From Bacteroides fragilis (GTDB lineage Bacteria; Bacteroidota; Bacteroidia; Bacteroidales; Bacteroidaceae), in contig NZ_SZUU01000004.1 of NCBI RefSeq assembly GCF_019583405.1, positions 310,001 through 374,000 of the forward strand: DNA of 64,000 nucleotides, written 5' to 3'. The notes under the pieces were generated by a model. The model saw only the letters and a program-made list of their open reading frames with translations. It was not told the DNA's origin and did no database searches. Made by a program: the position numbers and the translations under genes. Shown here in pieces: positions 36,595 to 46,382 of this stretch (its first letter is position 1; every line of letters begins with the position of its first letter).

Positions 36595-37284
36595 ATGTCG
36601 TGTATCCTACATATTGAAACCTCTACCGCCGTTTGTTCGGTAGCTGTGAGTGAAGACGGGCAGAATATTTTTGTGAAAGAAGACCTTAAGGGGCCTTCAC
36701 ATGCCGTTTCGTTGGGAGTATTTGTAGATGAAGCATTGTCTTTCATCGATAGTCATGCTATTCCGTTGGATGCGGTTGCCGTCAGTTGCGGTCCCGGATC
36801 GTATACCGGATTACGTATCGGTGTTTCAATGGCAAAGGGCATTTGTTACGGGCGTAATGTCCCGTTAATCGGTATCCCTACACTGGAGGTACTGAGTGTA
36901 CCGGTATTGCTTTATCACGAATTGCCCGAAGACGCACTGATTTGTCCGATGATCGATGCCCGGAGAATGGAGGTATATGCGGCTATATACGACCGTGCGC
37001 TGAATGTGAGGCGTGAGATTTCAGCCGACATTGTAGACGAAAATTCTTATCTTGAGTTTTTAGAGAAGCACCCGGTTTATTTCTTTGGGAACGGAGCAGC
37101 AAAGTGTCGTGAAAAGATTACGCATCCCAACGCGCATTTTATTGACGACATCCATCCATTGGCAAAGATGATGTTTCCACTTGCCGAAAAAGCGATTGCT
37201 ATTAATGATTATAAAGATGTGGCTTATTTTGAGCCCTTCTATCTGAAAGAGTTTGTGGCTTCCCAACCCAAGAAGTTACTTTGA
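36595..37284 (+). CDS. tsaB: tRNA threonylcarbamoyladenosine biosynthesis protein TsaB
   Basis: 229 aa from MSCILHIETSTAVCSVAV. Needed with TsaD and TsaE for the t6A modification next to the anticodon of ANN-reading tRNAs. ASKHA-fold signatures: HIETSTAVCSVAVSEDG at the start, then VSCGPGSYTGLRIGVSMAKG (about 64-83). As usual for TsaB, the metal-binding histidines of the TsaD enzyme are absent. First gene of a forward block of envelope and housekeeping genes. Confidence 0.94.
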   Translation: MSCILHIETSTAVCSVAVSEDGQNIFVKEDLKGPSHAVSLGVFVDEALSFIDSHAIPLDAVAVSCGPGSYTGLRIGVSMAKGICYGRNVPLIGIPTLEVLSVPVLLYHELPEDALICPMIDARRMEVYAAIYDRALNVRREISADIVDENSYLEFLEKHPVYFFGNGAAKCREKITHPNAHFIDDIHPLAKMMFPLAEKAIAINDYKDVAYFEPFYLKEFVASQPKKLL

Positions 37285-37333
37285 TACTTTTCAACCCTTT
37301 GGATTTTCTATTTTCAAATTAAAATTTAACTAC

Positions 37334-37951
37334 ATGCAGTATAATACTCAACAGAAAAGAATGCCGCTGCCCGAATATGGGCGCAGTATCCAGAATATGG
37401 TCGATTTTGCATTGACTATACAAGACCGTTCCGAACGCCAGCGTTGTGCCAATACCGTTATCAATATCATGGGTAACATGTTTCCTCATTTGAGAGATGT
37501 ACCCGATTTCAAACATAAGTTGTGGGATCATCTGGCCATTATGTCAGACTTTAAGCTGGATATAGACTATCCTTACGAGATTATCCGCAAGGACAATCTG
37601 GTGACGAAACCCGATTCGATTCCTTATCCGAGCACTAAGATCCGTTATCGCCACTATGGCCGTACACTGGAAGTGTTGATTAAAAAGGCATGTGAGTTTC
37701 CGGAAGGGGACGAAAAGAAGAATCTGGTAGCCCTTATCTGCAATCACATGAAGAAAGATTATATGGCTTGGAACAAAGATACGGTGGACGACCGGAAGAT
37801 CGCTGAAGATCTGGCTGAATTCTCAGGAGGTAAATTGCAGATGGATGACGAGATTTTGCGTTTGATGTCTGAACGTATTGCCCAGAATTATCGTCCGCGT
37901 ACGAATAACAACAATAACCAGAGAAATAATAATCAGAGAAGAAAATTCTAA
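37334..37951 (+). CDS. DUF4290 domain-containing protein
   Basis: 205 aa from MQYNTQQKRMPLPEYGRSIQ, chosen because the longer frame overlaps the end of tsaB and has an unrelated start. The body (about 1-180) is helical and charged and fits the Bacteroidetes family DUF4290, of unknown function (QRCANTVINIMGNMFP, IRYRHYGRTLEVLIKKA). The tail is a low-complexity Asn/Arg run (about 188-205), possibly contacting RNA. It sits directly before murA. Confidence 0.85.
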   Translation: MQYNTQQKRMPLPEYGRSIQNMVDFALTIQDRSERQRCANTVINIMGNMFPHLRDVPDFKHKLWDHLAIMSDFKLDIDYPYEIIRKDNLVTKPDSIPYPSTKIRYRHYGRTLEVLIKKACEFPEGDEKKNLVALICNHMKKDYMAWNKDTVDDRKIAEDLAEFSGGKLQMDDEILRLMSERIAQNYRPRTNNNNNQRNNNQRRKF

Positions 37952-37998
37952 GCAAGGAGATTATTATCATTAATCATTAACCACTAATCACCTAAAAC

Positions 37999-39303
37999 AT
38001 GGCTTCATTTGTAATCGAAGGAGGACACAGGCTCAGTGGGGACATTCATCCGCAAGGTGCCAAAAACGAAGTGTTGCAGATTATCTGCGCTACGTTGCTT
38101 ACCGCCGAAGAAGTGACAGTAAATAACATCCCGGATATTCTGGACGTCAATAACCTGATTCAATTGATGCGGGATATGGGAGTAACGGTGGCGAAGACAG
38201 GTGTCGATTCATATAGCTTTAAAGCTGAAAATGTAGATCTCGCTTATCTGGAGAGCGATGAATTCCTGAAGAAATGTTCCAGCCTGCGGGGATCGGTGAT
38301 GTTGATCGGACCGATGGTTGCCCGTTTTGGCAAAGCAATGATATCCAAACCGGGCGGAGATAAAATCGGTCGTCGGCGATTGGATACGCACTTTGTGGGG
38401 ATCCAGAACCTGGGAGCTGACTTTGCTTATAATGAAGAACGTGGTGTATACGAGATTTCGGCACAAGAGCTGAAAGGCACTTATATGCTGCTCGATGAAG
38501 CCTCTGTTACCGGAACAGCCAATATAGTGATGGCTGCCGTGCTTGCCAAAGGGATGACTACGATTTATAATGCCGCTTGTGAACCTTATTTGCAGCAGCT
38601 TTGTAAAATGTTGAACCGGATGGGAGCAAAAATCAGCGGCATAGCTTCGAACCTGCTGACGATTGAAGGGGTGGACGAACTCCATGGAACGGATCATACC
38701 GTATTGCCGGATATGATTGAAGTAGGCAGTTTCATCGGTATGGCTGCAATGACCCGTAGCGAAATAACCATTAAGAATGTCTCTTACGAGAATTTAGGCA
38801 TTATTCCTGAAAGTTTCCGTCGGTTGGGCATTAAGCTCGAACAGAGAGGAGATGATATTTATGTACCGGCTCAGGACTGTTATCAAATCGAATCTTTTAT
38901 CGACGGTTCTATTATGACCATTGCCGATGCTCCCTGGCCGGGGCTGACTCCGGACTTGTTGAGTGTCATGTTGGTAGTGGCTACCCAGGCGAAAGGGAGT
39001 GTGCTGATTCATCAGAAGATGTTCGAAAGCCGCCTCTTCTTTGTGGATAAGTTAATTGATATGGGGGCTCAGATCATTCTTTGCGATCCGCACCGTGCAG
39101 TCGTTATCGGTCATAATCATGGATTTACTTTGCGGGGTGGCAATATGACATCTCCCGATATACGTGCCGGTATCGCCTTGCTTATCGCTGCGATGAGCGC
39201 CGAAGGTATCAGCCGGATCCATAATATCGAGCAGATAGACCGCGGATATCAAAATATCGAAGGTCGACTCAACGCTATCGGTGCAAGAATTACACGAATA
39301 TGA
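37999..39303 (+). CDS. murA: UDP-N-acetylglucosamine 1-carboxyvinyltransferase
   Basis: First committed step of peptidoglycan synthesis: transfers enolpyruvate from PEP to UDP-GlcNAc. 434 aa, with [15 protein letters not shown] near the start and [16 protein letters not shown] later. In the active-site loop the usual Cys (GGCxIG; C115 in E. coli) is replaced by Asp: [16 protein letters not shown]121. That Cys is what fosfomycin alkylates, and Cys-to-Asp enzymes are known to stay active and be insensitive. The gene overlaps rimM by four bases. Confidence 0.96.
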   Translation: MASFVIEGGHRLSGDIHPQGAKNEVLQIICATLLTAEEVTVNNIPDILDVNNLIQLMRDMGVTVAKTGVDSYSFKAENVDLAYLESDEFLKKCSSLRGSVMLIGPMVARFGKAMISKPGGDKIGRRRLDTHFVGIQNLGADFAYNEERGVYEISAQELKGTYMLLDEASVTGTANIVMAAVLAKGMTTIYNAACEPYLQQLCKMLNRMGAKISGIASNLLTIEGVDELHGTDHTVLPDMIEVGSFIGMAAMTRSEITIKNVSYENLGIIPESFRRLGIKLEQRGDDIYVPAQDCYQIESFIDGSIMTIADAPWPGLTPDLLSVMLVVATQAKGSVLIHQKMFESRLFFVDKLIDMGAQIILCDPHRAVVIGHNHGFTLRGGNMTSPDIRAGIALLIAAMSAEGISRIHNIEQIDRGYQNIEGRLNAIGARITRI

Positions 39304-39842
39304 TAAAAAGAGAAGATGTATACAAGATAGGCTTGTTCAATAAGCCACACGGCATACACGGCGAATTGTCGTTTACCTTTACGGATGATATTTTTGACCG
39401 GGTGGACTGCGATTACCTGATTTGCCGGCTGGATGATATCTTTGTTCCCTTTTTTATAGAAGAGTACCGCTTTCGGTCCGACTCTACCGCTTTGGTAAAA
39501 CTTGAAGGGGTGGATACGGCCGAACGTGCCCGGATGTTTACCAATGTGGAAGTCTATTTCCCGGTGGAGCATGTAGAAGAGGCCGAACCGGGAGAACTGT
39601 CATGGAGCTTTTTTGTGGGTTTTCGGGTGGAAGATGTTCGCCACGGTGCTTTAGGTGAGGTGACAGACGTAGATACATCTACCGTTAACACTTTGTTTGT
39701 GGTGGACCGGGATGGAGATGAACTGCTGATTCCGGCACAGGAAGAATTTATAGCCGGTATTGACCAGAAACACAAAATCATTACAGTCGATTTGCCCGAG
39801 GGCCTGCTGTCTTTGGACGAGTGGGATGATGAAGAAAGTTAA
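39300..39842 (+). CDS. rimM: 16S rRNA processing protein RimM
   Basis: Assembly factor for the 30S subunit head, binding ribosomal protein S19. The 180-aa product has the amino-terminal RimM barrel (about 6-95; [19 protein letters not shown]) and the PRC barrel (about 100-175; [20 protein letters not shown]). Coupled to murA by an ATGA-type overlap. Confidence 0.95.
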   Translation: MIKREDVYKIGLFNKPHGIHGELSFTFTDDIFDRVDCDYLICRLDDIFVPFFIEEYRFRSDSTALVKLEGVDTAERARMFTNVEVYFPVEHVEEAEPGELSWSFFVGFRVEDVRHGALGEVTDVDTSTVNTLFVVDRDGDELLIPAQEEFIAGIDQKHKIITVDLPEGLLSLDEWDDEES

Positions 39843-39908
39843 ATAGCATAAAGAAACAGGCGGCAAGTAAAGCGAAATGCTTACATTTGTACGCTATATC
39901 CTATAATA

Positions 39909-40769
39909 ATGCCGAAAAAGAAACGCAGTAAAGCTTTTTGGAACAATATTAAGTTCAAGTACAAACTCACTATCATCAACGAGAATACGCTCGAAGAGGT
40001 GGTGGGACTTCATGTATCCAAGTTGAACGGGCTTTCCGTGTTACTTTCGGTTCTGACCCTGCTTTTCCTGTTTGCTGCTGCCATTATCACTTTCACTCCT
40101 TTACGCAACTATTTGCCGGGATATATGAACAGTGATATTCGTGCGCAGGTTGTAGAGAATGCCTTACGGGTGGATTCTTTGCAACAGTTGGTGGACCGTC
40201 AGAATATGTATATCATGAATATACAAGATATTTTCAGCGGAACTGTGCGGGTGGATACCGTACAGTCAATGGATTCACTGACCACTATGCGTGAAGATTC
40301 GTTGATAGCCCGTTCCGAACGCGAAGAAGCTTTCCGTCGCCAATATGAAGAGACCGAGAAATATAATCTGACCTCTATTACCTCTCAGCCCGATGTGAAC
40401 GGATTGATTTTCTATCGTCCGACCCGTGGTATGATATCCGATCATTTTAATGCTGAGAAGAAACATTTTGGAACCGATATTGCCGCTAATCCCAATGAAA
40501 GTGTTCTGGCTACCCTTGACGGTACAGTCATATTGAGTACTTATACGGCCGAAACCGGTTACCTGATCGAGGTACAGCATAACCAGGATTTTGTATCAGT
40601 CTATAAACATTGCGGTTCGTTGCTGAAGCGTGAGGGAGATACTGTGAAAGGCGGTGAAGCAATTGCTCTGGTCGGGAATAGCGGAACGCTCACTACCGGT
40701 CCGCATCTCCATTTTGAACTTTGGCACAGAGGACGGCCGGTTAATCCTGAAAAATACATTGTATTCTAA
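39909..40769 (+). CDS. M23 family metallopeptidase (LytM domain)
   Basis: 286-aa cell-wall-associated protein: cytoplasmic basic start (KKKRSKAFWNNIKFKYKL), one membrane helix (about 40-62), a coiled-coil-like region (about 85-150), and an M23 domain (about 165-280). The zinc ligands HFGTDIAAN and HLHFELW (HxH) are present, so it may be an active peptidoglycan endopeptidase and not a degenerate EnvC-type activator. Located between rimM and dxr. Confidence 0.92.
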   Translation: MPKKKRSKAFWNNIKFKYKLTIINENTLEEVVGLHVSKLNGLSVLLSVLTLLFLFAAAIITFTPLRNYLPGYMNSDIRAQVVENALRVDSLQQLVDRQNMYIMNIQDIFSGTVRVDTVQSMDSLTTMREDSLIARSEREEAFRRQYEETEKYNLTSITSQPDVNGLIFYRPTRGMISDHFNAEKKHFGTDIAANPNESVLATLDGTVILSTYTAETGYLIEVQHNQDFVSVYKHCGSLLKREGDTVKGGEAIALVGNSGTLTTGPHLHFELWHRGRPVNPEKYIVF

Positions 40770-40771
40770 TA

Positions 40772-41938
40772 ATGAACGAGATAAAGAAAAAACAAATAGC
40801 TATCTTAGGTTCTACGGGCTCTATCGGTACACAGGCCTTACAGGTTATCGAGGAGCATCCCGAACTGTATGAAGTTTATGCACTGACTGCCTATAATAAG
40901 GTAGATCTCCTGATAGCTCAGGCACGTAAGTTCCTGCCTGAGGCTGTGGTTATAGCTAACGAAGAGAAATATGTACAACTGAAAGAGGCCCTCAGCGATC
41001 TGCCTGTTAAAGTTTACGCCGGTGCTGCCGCTTTATGCCAGATTGTAGAGTCCGGTCCTATCGACGTCGTACTGACAGCTATGGTAGGCTATGCAGGGCT
41101 GAAGCCGACCATAAATGCCATTCGTGCCGGAAAAGCGATTGCACTTGCCAACAAGGAGACGCTGGTTGTTGCCGGAGAGCTGATTAATCAGTTGGCACAG
41201 CAATACCGTACACCGATTCTTCCTGTCGATTCTGAACATTCAGCCGTGTTTCAGTGTTTGGCCGGAGAGGTGGGCAATCCGATCGAGAAAGTAATTCTGA
41301 CTGCTTCCGGTGGTCCTTTCCGTACATGTACCATGGATCAGCTGAAAACCGTGACGAAGGTGCAGGCATTGAAGCATCCGAATTGGGAAATGGGAGCCAA
41401 GATCACCATTGATTCTGCTTCGATGATGAACAAAGGCTTTGAAGTGATTGAAGCTAAATGGCTGTTTGGAGTACATCCCAGTCAGATAGAGGTGGTAGTA
41501 CATCCGCAGTCTGTTATCCATTCGATGGTACAATTCGAGGATGGAGCCGTAAAGGCCCAGTTGGGTATGCCGGATATGCGTCTGCCTATCCAGTACGCTT
41601 TCTCTTATCCGGATCGTGTCAACTCGTCTTTTGACCGGCTTGACTTTTCGAAATGTACGAACCTTACTTTTGAGCAACCCGATACCAAGCGGTTCCGTAA
41701 TCTGGCCTTGGCTTACGAATCGATGTATAGGGGAGGGAATATGCCCTGCATTGTCAATGCGGCTAATGAAGTGGTAGTGGCTGCTTTCCTTCGTGATGAA
41801 ATCAGCTTTCTCGGCATGAGTGATGTGATAGAACAGACCATGGGGCAGGTATCTTTCGTACAGACTCCTACCTATGATGACTATGTGGCAACCGATGCGG
41901 AAGCGCGCCGGATTGCCCGTGAATTAATTTGTAAATAA
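40772..41938 (+). CDS. dxr: 1-deoxy-D-xylulose 5-phosphate reductoisomerase
   Basis: Second step of the MEP isoprenoid pathway, using NADPH and a divalent metal. The 388-aa product has LGSTGSIGTQALQVIEEHP (about 11-29), LANKETLVVAGELI and the metal site ILPVDSEHSAVFQCL, plus the flexible loop HPNWEMGAKITIDSASMMNKG. It starts 2 bases after the M23 gene and is followed 19 bases later by rseP. Confidence 0.96.
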   Translation: MNEIKKKQIAILGSTGSIGTQALQVIEEHPELYEVYALTAYNKVDLLIAQARKFLPEAVVIANEEKYVQLKEALSDLPVKVYAGAAALCQIVESGPIDVVLTAMVGYAGLKPTINAIRAGKAIALANKETLVVAGELINQLAQQYRTPILPVDSEHSAVFQCLAGEVGNPIEKVILTASGGPFRTCTMDQLKTVTKVQALKHPNWEMGAKITIDSASMMNKGFEVIEAKWLFGVHPSQIEVVVHPQSVIHSMVQFEDGAVKAQLGMPDMRLPIQYAFSYPDRVNSSFDRLDFSKCTNLTFEQPDTKRFRNLALAYESMYRGGNMPCIVNAANEVVVAAFLRDEISFLGMSDVIEQTMGQVSFVQTPTYDDYVATDAEARRIARELICK

Positions 41939-41957
41939 ATAAATTGTAAATAATCTG

Positions 41958-43313
41958 ATGGAAACATTTTTAATCCGTGCCCTGCAATTGATTATGAGCT
42001 TATCTTTGCTCGTCATCATTCACGAAGGGGGGCACTTTCTCTTTGCCCGCCTGTTTAAAGTACGGGTAGAAAAATTTTGCTTATTCTTTGACCCTTGGTT
42101 CACACTATTCAAATTTAAACCTAAAAAAAGTGAGACAGAATATGCTGTCGGTTGGCTGCCTTTGGGAGGTTATGTCAAGATTGCCGGTATGATTGACGAG
42201 TCAATGGATACGGAGCAGATGAAACAACCCGAACAACCATGGGAGTTCCGCTCCAAACCTGCATGGCAACGCCTGTTGATTATGGTAGGCGGCGTGTTGT
42301 TCAACTTCCTCCTGGCCTTGTTCATCTACTCGATGATTCTGTTTAAATGGGGAGATCAGTACGTTCCCGTGCAGCAGGCACCGTTGGGTATGGAGTTTAA
42401 TGAAACAGCTAAGGCTGTCGGCTTTCAGGATGGAGATGTTCTGTTGTCAGCCGATGGAGTTGACTTTATACGTTATGACCCGGATATGCTTAGCCAGATT
42501 GCCGATGCTCGTGAGGTAACCGTGTTGCGTGAGGGTAAAAAGGCTTCTGTGTATATTCCCGAAGATATGATGCAACGCCTGTTGGCTGACAGTGTTCGTT
42601 TTGCTGAATTCCGCATTCCTTATGTGGTTGACAGTGTAATGGCTCATTCACCTGCGGCAATGGCCGGTATCCAACAGGGAGACAGTATCATTGCCCTCGA
42701 TGGAAAGTCGATTTCTTATTCGGACTTCCTGATGGCTATGGCTGACCGAAGAAAGAATGCAGCAGCATTACAGAAAGATAGCCTCGATCCGCACCAGATC
42801 ACGTTGACTTATGTACGTGACGGAAAGACGGATATGCTGACTGTGGTCACTGACTCTGCTTTTAAGATGGGAGTAGTGATCAATAAGTATACAGATCAGC
42901 TTCTTCCTGTTATAAAGAAGGAGTATGGCTTTTTCGAATCATTCCCTGCCGGTGCGGCGTTGGGGGTGAAGACGTTGAAAGGTTATGTGGGTAATATGAA
43001 ATATCTCTTCTCCAAGGAGGGTGCCAAACAGTTGGGTGGTTTCGGAACCATCGGCAGTATTTTCCCTGCAACCTGGAACTGGCATCAGTTCTGGTACATG
43101 ACCGCTTTCCTGTCTATCATCCTTGCGTTTATGAACATCCTGCCTATCCCTGCACTGGATGGTGGACACGTACTGTTCTTGTTCTATGAAATCATTGCCC
43201 GCCGCAAGCCGAGTGATAAATTTATGGAATATGCACAGATGACGGGTATGATCCTGTTGTTCGGTCTCTTGATTTGGGCAAATTTCAATGATATACTGAG
43301 GTTCTTCTTTTAG
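41958..43313 (+). CDS. rseP: RseP-type site-2 intramembrane metalloprotease
   Basis: 451-aa M50 protease that cuts membrane proteins, typically anti-sigma factors or signal peptides, within the bilayer. The zinc motif is IIHEGGHFLFA in the first helix (H22, E23, H26), and the third ligand region is NILPIPALDGGHVLF near the end. Two PDZ-like stretches lie in the large periplasmic part (about 130-300). An ECF sigma operon with a membrane protein lies 33 kb away in this window, but no direct link can be shown. A hairpin terminator follows. Confidence 0.94.
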   Translation: METFLIRALQLIMSLSLLVIIHEGGHFLFARLFKVRVEKFCLFFDPWFTLFKFKPKKSETEYAVGWLPLGGYVKIAGMIDESMDTEQMKQPEQPWEFRSKPAWQRLLIMVGGVLFNFLLALFIYSMILFKWGDQYVPVQQAPLGMEFNETAKAVGFQDGDVLLSADGVDFIRYDPDMLSQIADAREVTVLREGKKASVYIPEDMMQRLLADSVRFAEFRIPYVVDSVMAHSPAAMAGIQQGDSIIALDGKSISYSDFLMAMADRRKNAAALQKDSLDPHQITLTYVRDGKTDMLTVVTDSAFKMGVVINKYTDQLLPVIKKEYGFFESFPAGAALGVKTLKGYVGNMKYLFSKEGAKQLGGFGTIGSIFPATWNWHQFWYMTAFLSIILAFMNILPIPALDGGHVLFLFYEIIARRKPSDKFMEYAQMTGMILLFGLLIWANFNDILRFFF

Positions 43314-43339
43314 ACGGAAGTAACATCTTATAAATAAAC

Positions 43340-43390
43340 TACGAGCTGCAAGTGATTGCGTGATTATTCCGCGGATACTTGCAGCTCGTA
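43340..43390. terminator. terminator between rseP and a convergent gene
   Basis: TACGAGCTGCAAGT (43340-43353) pairs exactly with 43377-43390, followed by AT-rich sequence. Placed between convergent genes, it probably works both ways. Confidence 0.8.
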
Positions 43391-43416
43391 ATTTATTATC
43401 GCTAATGGTAGTTTTT

Positions 43417-44295
43417 TTATATTTTCAGCATCTTCTTTTCTCTCTCCAGATCCGATTCATCCAACTTGGGTGACGGTACTGTACAGGTTTTTATGTAGTC
43501 GCCTTCCTGGCATGTATAGTTATAATAGATCTCTTCTTCCGGTGTCAGTTCCGCTTTGGGAATCAGTCTGCCTTCCATTTTCAGAAATGCGTCTATATCC
43601 GTGCTGTCCGATTGCTTCACCAGGACGATTCTCCGCGCTATCGGGTTGTGGTTGTAGTCCAGGCATAGATACAATCCCTTTAGCATGTTGGGATATTCAT
43701 AATGTGGCAGTTGCAGATAAATGGTGACCATGGCAAACTGTGGCAGTTCCCGTTCGTTGAACATCAGATAGGAGTTTTGATGATTGCTGATGATGCCGCT
43801 TCCCCAATGTACCGATTTATAAGCATTGATCATGCCTACCTTGACATAATCATTATTCTCTGATGCGCAGATCAGATAGGGTTCTGCCTTGAGACTGTCA
43901 GTCGATGAAGAGAGACTGTAACTCAGATACGTACCGCTATAATTATACACCTCTTCTACAGACCCCTGCATTTCTTTTTCCAGGAGTTTCAGGAACGTAT
44001 TTCCCATGTTGTTTGTTTCCTGATCGGGTTCCAGGTCGAACAAGCGCTCCTTCATTCCGCTCAGATTGCCAAGCAGGCGTTTTTTCGACACATTGTTCAC
44101 CAAAGCCAGTGCTTCGTCCAGTGCCTCTTCCTGTGTTTTGGTTTTTTGCAGATTCAGGTAAGCAGGAAGTACACTCGAATAGAGTGCGGACAACACACTG
44201 GGGGCCATATTGATCCAGTCGGCTATTTCCTTCATTTTCACTCCGTTGTTACGGAGGTATTCTATTCTTTTGTATATCTCTTCAAGTTCGTTCAT
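43417..44295 (-). CDS. unknown protein with possible helix-turn-helix start
   Basis: 292 aa from MNELEEIYKRIEYLRNNG. The frame reaches further upstream, but that ATG lies at the promoter box. Residues 15-40 (VKMKEIADWINMAPSVLSALYSSVLP) look like a helix-turn-helix. A charged helical part follows (about 50-115), and the carboxyl half is rich in aromatic residues and beta-like segments (about 120-290). No membrane helix. I do not recognise a family. It could be a one-component regulator with a ligand domain. It is divergent from phnX, so control of the phnXW genes is possible but unproven. Confidence 0.7.
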   Translation of the reverse strand: MNELEEIYKRIEYLRNNGVKMKEIADWINMAPSVLSALYSSVLPAYLNLQKTKTQEEALDEALALVNNVSKKRLLGNLSGMKERLFDLEPDQETNNMGNTFLKLLEKEMQGSVEEVYNYSGTYLSYSLSSSTDSLKAEPYLICASENNDYVKVGMINAYKSVHWGSGIISNHQNSYLMFNERELPQFAMVTIYLQLPHYEYPNMLKGLYLCLDYNHNPIARRIVLVKQSDSTDIDAFLKMEGRLIPKAELTPEEEIYYNYTCQEGDYIKTCTVPSPKLDESDLEREKKMLKI

Positions 44296-44321
44296 GGTAT
44301 ATCGACACGTTGTTTGCATTG

Positions 44322-44329
44322 CAAATATA
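44322..44329 (-). promoter_or_regulatory. -7 box of the unknown regulator-like gene
   Basis: Minus-strand TATATTTG, 26 bases before the chosen start and overlapping the rejected upstream one. Confidence 0.5.
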
Positions 44330-44424
44330 TGACTTTTGGATTATATAATCATGATATGAATGTTACATTAATATTTCAGCAGAACCCTGCAGAATATAAA
44401 TGAAATGAATCCTGCAAATTCATT

Positions 44425-44453
44425 TTTGCTCTGTCCGCTATGCCCTACATTTG
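44425..44453 (+). promoter_or_regulatory. promoter of phnXW
   Basis: TTTG (44425-44428), 17-base spacer, TACATTTG (44446-44453), 35 bases before the phnX start. The longer upstream frame begins before this promoter. Confidence 0.6.
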
Positions 44454-44488
44454 CACCGGATTCAAAAACAAGGAAAAATAGATATAAA

Positions 44489-45280
44489 ATGAAAAAGATT
44501 GAATGTATCATTATGGACTGGGCCGGAACTGCGGTCGACTACGGATGTTTCGCTCCGGTGGCCGCCTTCATCAAGGCCTTTGCCGAAAAAGGGCTGACGA
44601 TTGACGTCGTGCAAACCCGCAAACCGATGGGGTTGCCCAAGATTCAGCACATTCGTGAACTGCTGACTATGCCCGAAGTGAACGAGCAATTCACTGCCCG
44701 CTATCAGCGTGACTGGACGGAGGAAGACGTGGTGGAACTGAACCGGCTGTTTGAGAAATATCTTTTTGCTTCTCTGAAAGAGTACACAGATCCTATTCCG
44801 GGTGTAATCCCTACCTTGGAAAAACTCCGTGCCGAAGGACTGAAGATAGGCTCTACTACCGGTTATACGCGTGAAATGATGGACGTGGTGCAACCTGCGG
44901 CTGAGGCTAAAGGTTATCGTGTAGACTATTGTGCTACTCCGAATCTGCTGCCTGCCGGACGTCCGGCTCCGTACATGGTTTTCGAGAATCTCACAAAACT
45001 GGGCGTGCCGTGTCTCGATACCGTGGTTAAAGTAGGTGATACCATTGCTGACATCAAAGAAGGTGTCAACGCTAAAGTATGGAGTGTGGGAATCGTGTTG
45101 GGCAGTAATGAAATGGCACTTACTGAGAAGGAGGCCGGCAGTCTGTCCGGAACTGAACTCGAAGCCCGCGTCTCCGAAGTCAAAGAACGTATGCTGGCTG
45201 CGGGAGCCTCTTACGTCATTCGTAGCATCGAAGAACTTCCCGCGTTGATTCAAACTATTAATTCAAAACTCAATTCTTAA
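44489..45280 (+). CDS. phnX: phosphonoacetaldehyde hydrolase
   Basis: HAD-family enzyme that splits phosphonoacetaldehyde into acetaldehyde and phosphate. The 263-aa product starts MKKIECIIMDWAGTAVDYG, with the HAD nucleophile Asp in DWAGT and the PhnX-type cap lysine in TRKPMGLPKIQHIRELL. IGSTTGYTREMMD and KVGDTIADIKEG supply the later HAD motifs. It is followed 6 bases later by phnW, the enzyme that makes its substrate. Confidence 0.95.
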   Translation: MKKIECIIMDWAGTAVDYGCFAPVAAFIKAFAEKGLTIDVVQTRKPMGLPKIQHIRELLTMPEVNEQFTARYQRDWTEEDVVELNRLFEKYLFASLKEYTDPIPGVIPTLEKLRAEGLKIGSTTGYTREMMDVVQPAAEAKGYRVDYCATPNLLPAGRPAPYMVFENLTKLGVPCLDTVVKVGDTIADIKEGVNAKVWSVGIVLGSNEMALTEKEAGSLSGTELEARVSEVKERMLAAGASYVIRSIEELPALIQTINSKLNS

Positions 45281-45286
45281 AACGAT

Positions 45287-46375
45287 ATGAAACCTTATTT
45301 GTTATTAACTCCCGGACCTCTTACCACGTCAGAAACCGTAAAAGAAACCATGATGACCGACTGGTGTACATGGGACGAGGATTATAACCTGCACATTGTG
45401 GAGGAAATGCGTAAACAACTGGTAGGCATTGCCACTCGCAATACGGAGGAGTACACTTCCGTACTTTTGCAAGGTAGCGGCACTTATTGTGTGGAAGCAG
45501 TTATCGGTGCTGCCATCGGAAAGAACGATAAACTTCTGATTTGCAGTAATGGTGCTTATGGTGACCGTATGGGAAATATTGCCGAATATTATCATATCGA
45601 CTATGATCTCCTTGCTTTTGAAGAAACGGAACAGGTATCGGTAGACTATGTAGACGATTACCTGAGCAATAACTCAGACATTACTCACGTGGCTTTCGTT
45701 CACTGCGAAACGACTACCGGTATCCTGAATCCGTTGAAAGAGTTGGCGCATGTCGTGAAAATGCATGGTAAGAAGCTTATTGTGGATGCTATGAGCAGCT
45801 TCGGAGGTATCCCGATGGATGTCAGTGAACTGGGAATCGATTTCCTGATCAGCAGTGCCAATAAGTGCATCCAGGGTGTGCCGGGTTTTGGATTCATCAT
45901 TGCCCGTCGTTCCGAGTTGATGCGTTGCAAAGGAGTTGCCCGCTCACTTTCACTCGATATTTATGACCAGTGGGAGACAATGGAGAAAGGACATGGCAAA
46001 TGGCGCTTCACTTCGCCCACCCATGTGGTGCGTGCATTCAAGCAAGCTCTTACCGAACTGATTGAAGAGGGAGGAGTAGAGGCGCGCTACCGGCGTTATT
46101 GCGAGAATCACCGGGTATTGGTGGAGGGTATGCGTTCGCTGGGATTCAAGACTTTGCTCGATGATGCCATCCAGTCGCCTATCATCACTTCCTTCCTTTA
46201 CCCGAAAGCAGGATTCGATTTTAAAGATTTCTATACTGCTCTGAAAGCTAAGGGATTTGTTATCTATCCCGGAAAAATCTCAAAGGCGGATACTTTCCGT
46301 ATCGGTAACATCGGAGATGTACATCCGGAGGACTTTGCCCGCTTGGTAGAAGTTGTGAGAGAGACTGAATACTAA
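45287..46375 (+). CDS. phnW: 2-aminoethylphosphonate-pyruvate transaminase
   Basis: PLP enzyme converting 2-aminoethylphosphonate and pyruvate to phosphonoacetaldehyde and alanine. 362 aa, opening with [18 protein letters not shown] and containing [38 protein letters not shown] and the PLP lysine in [17 protein letters not shown]. With phnX it forms a complete route from 2-aminoethylphosphonate to acetaldehyde and phosphate. No phosphonate transporter is adjacent, so the substrate may come from surface glycans or host lipids, or enter through another transporter. Confidence 0.96.
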   Translation: MKPYLLLTPGPLTTSETVKETMMTDWCTWDEDYNLHIVEEMRKQLVGIATRNTEEYTSVLLQGSGTYCVEAVIGAAIGKNDKLLICSNGAYGDRMGNIAEYYHIDYDLLAFEETEQVSVDYVDDYLSNNSDITHVAFVHCETTTGILNPLKELAHVVKMHGKKLIVDAMSSFGGIPMDVSELGIDFLISSANKCIQGVPGFGFIIARRSELMRCKGVARSLSLDIYDQWETMEKGHGKWRFTSPTHVVRAFKQALTELIEEGGVEARYRRYCENHRVLVEGMRSLGFKTLLDDAIQSPIITSFLYPKAGFDFKDFYTALKAKGFVIYPGKISKADTFRIGNIGDVHPEDFARLVEVVRETEY

Positions 46376-46382
46376 TGAATGA

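Noticed and set aside
44462..45253. A 263-codon antisense frame opposite phnX
   Set aside because: Mirror of phnX with His/Arg-rich junk composition; phnX itself has all family motifs.
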